Position numbers and translations under genes: made by a program. DNA of 64,000 bases from Histoplasma ohiense (taxonomy: Eukaryota; Ascomycota; Eurotiomycetes; Onygenales; Ajellomycetaceae). The stretch spans positions 372,001 through 436,000 of the forward strand of contig JAEVHH010000002.1 in NCBI GenBank assembly GCA_017607445.1. The letters run 5' to 3'. Shown in pieces: positions 55,187-64,000 of this stretch. Position 1 is the first letter of the stretch; the number at the start of each line of letters is the position of its first letter. The notes under the pieces are model-generated. The model searched no databases, was not told where the DNA came from, and worked only from the letters and a program-made list of their open reading frames with translations.

Positions 55187-57981
55187 TTATGTGTACTTCT
55201 GTTTGTTCCTCTCATTTCTGAGATTGTCAAAGTACTGAGAAACATCCTTGGCTAGCAGGTTATGAGGGTACCTATCCGCACGGTAGAATTTGAATTAGTG
55301 ACTGGGCGCTATGAAAGGGAACGGAGGTTAGAACAAGATAATGCTTACTCGCTGCGCTTCACTAGCTTTTGAACACAGAGGATATCACCATTCCCCAGTT
55401 CAGCCCGTTCGAAGGTTGAATTAGGGTCCACGTTGAGGATCATTGAAGGTTTTACTTCCTATGAGCTCGGTAGCAGTGTTGGTTTTGTCCATCAACCATC
55501 AACAATTTAATGGGAGGTGAAAGAAAGTGGGGTAAAAAAGATGGGAAAGAAGAAGCATGGAAAGAGGTTCGTGATGAATACTTACTTCATGAACTGAAAA
55601 TCTCGAATCCTCTGGCCATTGCATTACTGTGAGGATGTGGGCGCGAACTGTGCTGTTTTTCCGAACGTAGAGGGATGTGACACCGCACAGAGTCTGGTTG
55701 ACCACGTCGAAATTTTTGATGAATATCAGTATCATGACTCCTCCATCTGTAGCTTGGGGTACAGGGGATGGTATCTTTGTGCCAGCGGGGCTCGTCTCAA
55801 CCCATATATGTGGGTTGGGCCCAACGAATCCTACATCCAGGTATGCCTGCTCCATGGTAATGTTAGTGCGAAGTAAGGGTTCGTGGGGTCTGCGTGTTCC
55901 ATTCTGGCGATCGATGCAGATCCATAGGGTACATTGCCCGTGCCCCAATCCCATTTTCTCAGCGACTTTTTGGATTAATTCGCTAACCAATGTTTCTTTA
56001 CGGAGGCGTAGGGTGGCTGTGCCACTATTACCCACGTTAGGGCTGGTCAAGTCGAATCCGTCATGGAGACGGAACTGGGTGACTGAGGACAGAGTGATTT
56101 GCAAGTAGAGGTGTTGTTCTTCCTGCTCCTTTTTCAGACGCTCGGCTGCCTCCTGTTCTTGTAGAAATCCGTTTCCTATTTCATTCGTAAAATACATGTT
56201 AGAGTGATAAAATGTACAACTGGAAATGTCGAGAACAACAGAGCAGGCGGCTAGCGAACACCTACTTATAGATTCAGGTACGTCCGCTGTGGTAACATCA
56301 GCAAGGATATCATTAATCCTTGATTTGCGGACATATATTAACATATATGCATTCGTAACCCGTCCTTCCCCTCCATAATTGTCTTCAATGGCATTCCTTA
56401 GCATGGCACGAGTAACCTGCTCATCATCAAACTTAAAGAAAGGCATGTTTGCTGCAGGGCGTAAGAATACCCAATAACGGCCGCGGTAGACACCACCACT
56501 GTGAACAACAACACCGGTCAATCGGTAAACCCATGATTCAGACCTATCGGTGTCGGCTGAAAGATATGGAGATGCATCAAATTCTTCTGGATAAGCGAAG
56601 AAATCATTGACTTTCACGAGTTGGCGCTGGGGCATGTCATATGCATATCTCTTTAAATGGAGATGGAGAACATCAGGCAAGGTTTCAAGGGTAACGCCGC
56701 TAGTAGTTTTTTGAATACCGTTCGCTCTGTGCTCTTCGCTAACATTTTCGCGGATATATTCTGTCAAGCTTGCTTCGAGGGATTGGATATTCTGGACGTT
56801 GATGCTGATATCCCAGAAGTTTTCTATCTTTGATTGTTGGACACCGTCAAGAGAAACATATCTCTTAGTTTTGCCACGAAAGATGGCCGAAAAAGTAGGT
56901 TCTTCCACAAATCGATCCATAAGCAGCCGAGCCATCTCATGGACATCTTGTTGCATAAAAAGATGTTGGGGCCCCCATCCAAGTGCTCTGGTGAGCTCCA
57001 GTGGGGACGCCGACTGATCATTGGTTTGTAAATGGTAGAACAGGCGTTGCAATGCCGACAGGAAAGTGTTTCCACCTGATTTATCGTCATGTTGCAACTG
57101 GTAGGTAGCCTAAGTGCGGACTCTTAGTGTCCCTTGAAATGAACAATGTTTGACTTGCACATGGAACTTGAGCCGGCTTACCTTGCGGAATTTGTTCGTA
57201 AAATAAAAACACTGCAGTATAACGTTTAGGTACCCAGTGGAGCCAAGGTTTTTCAAACCAACGAAGCCGGTCGTTTTCTTTGAGTCGTAGCTGCTGGCGC
57301 CATTAGAGATTGTCTCAGAGTAGTTGACAGAGAGAATGCGCACTTATGAAAGGTGTGCCATAGAACTCCGGTGTAATCTCTGATTACGCGAACGTAAGCG
57401 GTGATATTGGCCTCGTCGTTACCCAACAATGATGGTTTATCTCCAAGACGGCCTAACAGCTTTCGAAGTTCACAAAACTTTGTGAAGCCCCAATCTGGGT
57501 TGTCAACTGTGAAGCGAAAATTTGCCTCTAGAACAATGTAAATTAGACGACGCTGGAAAGAGGTTAGGGTGAATGGATACTTACGTTGTGAAATGTAGGC
57601 TTCTGGGCTATTGGTATTCCATAGGACTAAAGAGAACTGGACACAGGCATTCCAGTGGACCGGTAGTTCTCCTTCATCAAAACCATGTTTAAGGTAGATA
57701 GATAAATGCTGGTTCTGCTGATTTCCATATGGGTGGAGGAGAACCCGCCTACTCGTATTAGGGTAGTCCAAAACTCTCTATATAACTTCTTGATCGACGA
57801 CATACCATTTGGATCCACCGCACTCAAATTTCGGGCCCAGTTCCGTTTTTTCTAATTTCGTCCAGTTTGGTAAACACCAGGTGAAGTGGGATTGATCCGC
57901 CGTCTCCAAGGTCGGGTCGACTGGTAGCAACTTGGCCATCATGGCATCACCTGTAATTTCGTAACATGAAATTAACATCAT
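55187..57981 (-). CDS. USP7/Ubp15-type MATH-USP protein lacking catalytic Cys and His (predicted pseudo-deubiquitinase)
   Basis: Reading on the minus strand, eight exons join in frame: 57981-57806, 57748-57585, 57527-57344, 57290-57182, 57109-56266, 56175-55586, 55458-55349 and 55271-55187 (about 753 residues). The last junction is the least certain; otherwise the frame stops at about 55346. A MATH domain comes first (SHFTWCLPNWTKLE, KFECGGSKW-RVLLHPYGNQ, NDEANITAYVRVI). Then the USP fold: GFVGLKNLGSTGYLNVILQC, LFMQQDVHEMARLLMDRF, LPDVLHLHLKRYAYD, FPEEFDASPYL-like (YPEEFDASPYL), VVVHSGGVYRGRYWVFLRP and FKFDDEQVTR. An ICP0-binding-type ubiquitin-like region follows (EEQHLYLQ, RLHDGFDL, EVKPSMILN, AELGNGDILCVQK). 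The Cys box has Gly194 (GGG, 57233-57235) where the nucleophilic Cys belongs. The His box has Arg422 (56477-56479) in GRYW in place of GHYY. It is shorter than usual (about 1100 residues), lacking most of the second C-terminal domain. The start may lie in a missing upstream exon. Confidence 0.8.
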
Positions 57982-59043
57982 ACTTTTCTTCTTGACCCCT
58001 AGTCCACATCAAGTGTACACAGGAGGGAATCTCGTCCACGGGAGTGTCATGTAGAGGGCAACCATACAGTTGTTGGCCAAAGGGTTAGGTTCCTATTTGT
58101 TAACATCAGTTCGAAAGTCTATCCCTCTCTTCATGGTGGGAAATTCTCATTTTCGGCAAGATTATATCTCACATTTTCCATCGCTTGCGGCTGGCCGCCT
58201 TGCGACATTTGGACAGCCATAAAATGATTGCAACGAAGTTCTGCCTCAATGGCTCTTGGAGAGGACTCAAGAGATCAAGCAAAACAGCATTCCAGCAAAA
58301 TCTCACAGGAGAATGTATTTTGGCAGTGCTAAAATTGTCCCATGGTTCCCGGTGGGTGGTGCTCGGGGTTGTCAACTGTGTTTATGTATGGAAGTGCAGG
58401 GGGTTGAAATGCGATGTTCTGCAGCATGGCTTGAGTCATCTCGTATCCACAAACTCCGAAGCGCCCAGAGATACGGCCACGCTCGGCGAGGTTCTGCTCT
58501 GCCTTGCCTCAGGATCAACTGTGCCAACCTGGACTTTTCTCTATTAGCTGGATTGTTTTGAATATGTAGAATGTTCTGAAGCCCCACCAGAATATTTGGT
58601 AAATAACTATAATTTTATAAAACTGAATTTTACATTGATCAAGATTTAATCATGTACAAAAACCTAAAGCAGAGCTCGAGCTAGCATCAATTGAATTTAT
58701 TTGTTCGGGACCGAGTTGAGCGTGGTTAGAGAAGTTGATTTTCCATTTCTGCACACGTTCAACGACTGCGCCGATTGTGATACTTGATACTTCAATTTAC
58801 GGGTTCATAGGCCGGGACGTAGTTATTCCGTTCCAATCCTGACCATGATGTAATATTGTATCAAGCCGTAGTTAATATTCCACTACATCCAGGTTCCTTT
58901 TGCACTGGACCAACCCTCGTTAGTCGTTACTCTCTCTATAGCATTATGGCGTAGTGCTACGATGCTATTGCGATGCTGAACATAGAGTAACGCAGGGAAT
59001 TTGGTCCAATTTTGGTTCGGGATCTTGATTTTCAAGGGAAACA
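57982..59043. other. Divergent intergenic region between the USP7-like and NPP genes
   Basis: About 1 kb. A true 5' exon of the USP7-like gene may lie just right of 57981, since an ATTACAG acceptor precedes GTGATGCC near 57950, but I could not identify it. A 120-codon plus-strand frame at 58185-58547 has no recognised product. Confidence 0.45.
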
Positions 59044-61315
59044 ATGCCGCTTCGAAAACCTCCACCCAGCCCATCACTCCTCTCACCAACCGCATACGAC
59101 GACGATGTTGATGCTATTTCTCTGAGATCGTTGTCCGATCAGGACTCTGATTCGGAAGACGATGAACTTATAAAAGGCTCTAGGACAACCCTGGAATTGT
59201 CCCAGCATGACAGAACTGTTCTGGAGGAGGAGGAAGAACGTGAGCGGCTTCTCGTTAAGCAAAGCCCAACACATGGGCTACGGAGGATATTCGGTCATGA
59301 TAATGGCAGCAGCGTGCGCATTGGGAAGCAGGAGAGGAGAAGGCAACGACGTCTACAGCGAAGAGCAGATCGGATAAAGCGTATGGAAGAGAAAGGAGAG
59401 GAGATGGGTCTGATGTTCGAGATGGAAGAAGGCAACATTGATGACAATACAAGCTCCCATTCGTCGGGAGGGTCTTCGATTTTGATTCATCCTGGTTACA
59501 AATCGGTATGAAATCCTATGTCCCTGGTTTTGATGCCGACAATGCTGTTTGTCTTGTGATTCTTGGCTACTCTTGCTAATTCATATATCTCCGTTTAGTC
59601 GAGGGGTTCATGGTGTTTCAAGGTATCCATATTATTTACGGGTATTGTGGTTTTATTCCTTATTCTATACTTGGGCGCATACAAGGAATCAAGCAGTTTC
59701 CGATCCGCCCGCCAGCCACGCACCCTGTTGTCGAATGGCACCTCTCTCTTCGCTCCGACAACGATTTTGATCTCCTTGGATGGTTTTCGAGCCGACTTTC
59801 TCAATCGCGGTCTTACTCCAGCCCTCAATTCCTTTATCGCCAACGGAATTTCCCCAGCCTACATGCTTCCCAGTTTCCCTAGTGTAACATTCCCAAATCA
59901 TTTTACACTAGTGACTGGGCTTTACCCTGAAAGCCATGGTATCGTGGGTAATTCCTTCTGGGATCCGGTCCTGCGGGAAGATTTTTATTATACTGATCCG
60001 GCAAGAAGCCTGGATCCAAAGTGGTGGACTGCAGAACCAGTGTGGGTGACTGCTGAAAAGCAAGGGGTTCGGACAGCGATTCACATGTGGCCAGGTTCGG
60101 AAGCCCACATCGGTAACATTGAACCCACGTACCTTGATAAATTTAATGCAAAAGAGGACTTAGCTAGCAAAGCCAAGAGAGTCCTCTCATTTTTGGACTT
60201 GCCTGGCGACCAAGAAGCACAGGGCCTGTCATCGGATACTGATAGACGACCACAACTAATAGCCGCTTATGTGCCTCACGTTGATTCTGATGGACATACT
60301 TTCGGTCCGAATAGTACTGAAATCCGAAGTACATTAGCTCGTGTGGATGAAATGCTTGCAGAAATTTTCAAAGGGCTTCACAGTCGCAATCTGACCGACG
60401 TGGTCAATATCGTCGTTGTATCTGACCATGGTATGGCCACTACTTCAACTGATCGTCTTGTCCAGTTAGACGATATCATTGATATGGATTTGGTGGACCG
60501 CCTTGATGGATGGCCCCTTCAGGGTATCCGTCCCAAAAGACCTGAGGATCTAGAAATACTGAAGCAGCAGCTGGCGGAATCATCCAAACAATACAATGAC
60601 TCCATCGATGTTTACACTCGGGAAACGATGCCTGATCGCTATCACTTCTCCAATAACGATCGTATTGCGCCGTTATGGGTAGTACCAAAAACAGGGTGGG
60701 CGGTCGTTGAAAAGGCAACCTTCAATGTTCAGGATGCGAAAATGAAGAAAACAGTTTATCACCCGAGAGGCCTTCATGGATATGATCACGAACACCCTCT
60801 CATGAGAGCAATTTTTGTTGCTCGCGGCCCTAAGTTCCCTCACCACCCCAATAGTCGTGTGGAAAATTTCCGTAAGTTCTACCCCTATAGCAAATCTTAC
60901 GGCTTAAACCCAACTAAAAGGATGCACGCTAGAAAATACCGAAGTATACAATATCATCTGTGACTCCTTGGAAATAGAAGCCCACCCAAATAACGGAACC
61001 CTCCGCCTCCCTCTAAATCCTATTGGTTTTCATTCCCCCGAAGACTTTCCAGGTGCCAATTCACCAGATGATCCTCCCATGAATACAGGCCCTAGCAGTG
61101 CTGTTATTACCTCCAAACTCCAAATAACTGCTTCCAGCAATTCGCCAACAACGATACTGAATTCTGGCTCACCGGATCCTACATCCACGCCCAAACATGG
61201 CGAAAAAGACACCAGCGCTTCGACGAGCTCGTCATCATTGTGGGACAAATTTCTCGATAGAATCGAAGGGTTAAAGAATTGGGCTCAAGGTTTTCTAGAC
61301 TCTGTTGATAGATAG
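59044..61315 (+). CDS. Type II membrane nucleotide pyrophosphatase/phosphodiesterase (NPP family)
   Basis: Exons 59044-59505, 59599-60871 and 60933-61315 give 705 residues. The introns are 93 and 61 nt (GTATGA...TTTAG; GTAAGT...GCTAG). The acidic then Arg-rich cytosolic N-terminus (RRRQRRLQRR) precedes one membrane anchor at about 163-181 (VSILFTGIVVLFLILYLG). The lumenal/extracellular catalytic domain has every two-metal residue block: ILISLDGFR (D215), PSVTFPNHFTLVTGLYPESHG with nucleophile T251, VDSDGHTFGP (D382, D384, H386), VVSDHGM (D430, H431) and RGLHGYDHEHP (H547). It ends NTEVYNIICDSLEIEAHPNN, then a Ser/Thr-rich tail. The family hydrolyses nucleotides and related phosphodiesters; in fungi these enzymes are linked to extracellular phosphate scavenging or lumenal nucleotide turnover. 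The natural substrate is not determined by sequence. Confidence 0.93.
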
Positions 61316-64000
61316 CGTACGATACTCCATACTCCATTTCATTTTCGATTTTCTCTCGAGGTATAGTATCTCCTCCCATCCCCTTGTTCGTTTCATATGC
61401 TACCCTGCATTTTTGTTTGTATCATGCACGACACCCAACGCGGCATTTACCATTTGCAAATCATGGCATTGCATTAAATTTGTTTAGCTTTCACACTGCT
61501 CGCATCCGGGTATTTTTTTTGCCTTTGGTTTTGATTTCATTTTTCTTCCTTTGTTTTGGCTCTTTCCCCCATTTTCCATTTTCATCCTCTAGGCTCCCTT
61601 GCGTCAGAGAATTTCTGCTTCTATTTAGTAGACTTAATTCGTCCACGGACATGATATCTAGAATATTTAGTTGCCATTCAACTTTCTTCGCTAGCCAATT
61701 TTCTTTATTTAAATCATTGCAGACGAAATTCGCCTATGTGAAAAAAGAAAAGCTACACGGCTCAAATTATCTATTTCCTCGCATAGTTATATCGTCTAAT
61801 GATAGTGGTAACCATCATCCTAGGCTTTACCCATGAGTGGCCATGAATTCCAGGCGACTGGCGAATGACACAAAATCCACCTCCTCCTCTGGGGTGAACA
61901 ACATCATATCCACAGCTGGAGACAATCTGGGTGGGTCTCCACCTCATTCGACTGGTTTGGACCCCTGGTGGTTTGTACTGTACATATTTGGGGGTGGCCA
62001 CCAAATTGAGGCCAACTCAGTCTGATGGATGTCCTCTTATAGGGAGTGCCATTGGGGCAGCAGAACCCTCGCCATTGCCATGAGGTTGACCACCGCTTCT
62101 GACACTGTTCCCTTCTGGCGCCACAGATGAATTGCCTGGATTTTATAACTGGCATTCTCATGGCCTCCGAACCGAGACGATGAATCCCTCTTAAGCATGT
62201 GATGGCCATTTGACCTCGAGGCGCGTCCAGTCCTCGCACCCGGTTGTCCGTATAGAATGGGGAGTGCGGCTGTCCTGCTGGCGGCCGCGGTTCAAGACCT
62301 TCTTCTAGCTTGGTACACTGTCTTCAACCGCATGTTTTTGTGGAACTATGGAGATGTGAGAGAAGCTGTAGAATCCAAATTTAGATGGAGTCTGGCAAGA
62401 CCTGACGGCCGTTATGGAACTAATCGACTCCTTGCGTATCTGGTCTCCCCATCTTTTACTTCTTTACCAGTCAACACGGAGATTATTTCGGAACCACCAA
62501 GACTAGGACGCTACTATTTCCTCTCTCTAGGGACTATTTGAATGGTTCACAAGATTAATGAGCAGATTGTCCTGAAAATACCCCAAGAAACGATGTTTGC
62601 GACGCTCTCGTTGAGGAACACAGCGCATCCCCACAATTGCGCACGGCTTTCTAGTGTTCCTAGGTAAATTCCTTCCATGTCTTAGTGGCGGCCTGCTAAA
62701 TTAGTACCTTCGAGTGCGCATTATGTTCGTGAGGGCTATGGCTGTTGCGATTGCATCGACATGCCCATGACGAAGGAGCCTGCTGATCTAGTCAAAAACT
62801 AGATCATGGAACTAGCCGATAATACAGTCTGGTTGGAATCTCTTGGATACACTTATATTGATATCCGACCTCCGAATCGGGTGTAAGCTGCTCTCAGAGG
62901 AAAACAAAGGGAAGCGCCGAGGTGGTAAACAGCACATTCAACAGTATGTAGGAAATGGCGAAATGAATGTCAACGGATCCTTCAGCCTGGGGGCGGGAAT
63001 TCAAGAATTCCCATATACAGAGGAGCATTCCTCATAGATACTAGAAGTGTGGGATTGGATTCTAATGTTTGTCACAGAATAACAACACAACTTCAAAAAG
63101 GCATTTTCTGTCTGTTTCCAAATGAGAAAAGACGGATCGCTCAGTAATTTAAATAAAAGAAAATAAAGGAAGAAATCAAGGGCAGATAAGGTATTGAGCT
63201 GCAGATATGGCCTGCACAGACGTCATTGTTGCAATTGAACCAAAGACTCTCAATTGTGAGTTCTAACTCACGATAGCGGCCGTGTTGTTACGTCCCGTGA
63301 CGCATTTTTCTAGAAGAATAAGGAGGGAAAGATCGGAATTGGCTTCTTTACCACGAATGTTGAAGCCCCTTCTGACTAAAACTCGGGAACAATCTCGCTG
63401 CAAGGATTTAATAGACCAAATTACCTACCTCCGCCTTAAGCGAATCCCATCAGAAAGGAATTATTCACAGCGACATAGGGTATTAACCCGGCTACATTCG
63501 CACGGATGGTCAATTAGGCTATGTGATTTCAGCGACGCTGTGAAGATAGGTGAGGTCCAAGCAGCTGGTGAAAACGCACAATTGCAAATTACATATCAAC
63601 CATATCGAAGGCGGAATTGGCCTGAGTGTGCGGAATGACGCTTTTCTACGCTCTTCGACAGTCGAAGTGAGGATGATAGCATGCCGACTCTTCAGCGACG
63701 AGAGACGGTTTGATGTATCAGGTAAGAGGTGCATACTTCATTATCTCAGGTATCGGTGCAAAGATATAATTTATCTTTGTGTTGTGATCTGTTGTTATAC
63801 AGTACATACATATATTCAAGTTGGTTCCCTTTAATGTGACGGGAACAATGGTCGCATGGGATTGTTTGTCAACATCCTTTCATAAACAGTGCCAAAAAAA
63901 TAAAATAAAATAAACCCCCAGAAAAGCCCCAAAATGAATTCTCCAGGTGATGTCACTGGATCCACGTTTCATCAAGATAATCTGATAACAAAAACTAGTC
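61316..64000. other. 3' gene-poor region with no supported gene
   Basis: Includes the NPP 3' UTR, then 2.6 kb with only short frames. A 118-codon plus-strand frame at 63282-63638 lacks an ATG and a recognisable domain. No RNA gene or transposon protein was recognised. Confidence 0.5.

Noticed and set aside
58185..58547. 120-codon plus-strand frame between the USP7-like and NPP genes
   Set aside because: No homology is recognised, and it overlaps likely promoter DNA of two divergent genes.
63282..63638. 118-codon frame near the right edge
   Set aside because: It has a GTG start only and no recognised motif.
1..64000. tRNA or rRNA genes
   Set aside because: I looked for B-box (GGTTCGANNCC-like) and conserved rRNA segments and saw none; a covariance-model scan would be decisive.

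Overview
This 64 kb window is nuclear DNA of a filamentous ascomycete. Genes are split by short introns (about 50-130 nt, mostly GTRNGT...YAG with CTNAY-type branch sites). The protein set is typical of Pezizomycotina: PalC, the 12.3 kDa complex I subunit, Mnn10, TAF7, a DUF3716 protein and an F-box protein. The remembered look of several proteins and the many mononucleotide and trinucleotide microsatellites suggest Eurotiomycetes, probably Onygenales. That placement is inference; I ran no search.

Layout, left to right: a 5'-uncertain, left-truncated Mis18-like zinc protein (-, 1-1125); a gene-poor stretch; an FHA/protein kinase of Rad53/Chk2 type (+, 4246-7684); a secreted, probably GPI-anchored protein (+, 8358-9137); a DUF3716-type cysteine-rich protein with a GIGK repeat (+, 9744-11038); alpha-1,6-mannosyltransferase Mnn10 (+, 14212-15888); complex I 12.3 kDa subunit (+, 16917-17354); PalC (-, 18059-19753); a divergent pair of TFIID subunits, a TAF3/TAF8-type histone-fold protein (-, 20615-21350) and TAF7 (+, 21813-23498); an F-box protein (+, 24839-26225); a conserved-looking coiled-coil protein (-, 26481-27329); a flavin monooxygenase with an NTF2-like N-terminus (+, 28345-30352); an Ofd1/Tpa1/OGFOD1 dioxygenase (+, 32321-34455); a bHLH transcription factor (+, 40926-43072); a 1309-residue single-pass membrane protein (+, 47255-51184); an SLC1/DAACS symporter (+, 53194-54942); a USP7/Ubp15-type protein that has lost its catalytic Cys and His (-, 55187-57981); and a type II membrane nucleotide pyrophosphatase/phosphodiesterase (+, 59044-61315). 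I rebuilt splice junctions by hand for all multi-exon genes except the 5' ends of the Mis18-like and F-box genes.

The genes are mostly unrelated housekeeping and regulatory functions, with no biosynthetic cluster or operon. Recurring themes are chromatin and transcription (Mis18-like, two TFIID subunits, bHLH, Ofd1-type regulator), stress and pH signalling (Rad53-like kinase, PalC), and the membrane or secretory pathway (Mnn10, NPP, SLC1, secreted protein). The most unusual locus is the USP7-like gene: eight exons can be joined in frame, the exon boundaries fall at conserved protein positions, but both key catalytic residues are replaced. A second unusual signal is a 9-mer, TACGGAGTA, found at least eight times and only in intergenic DNA. 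I saw no rRNA, tRNA, CRISPR array or intact transposon.
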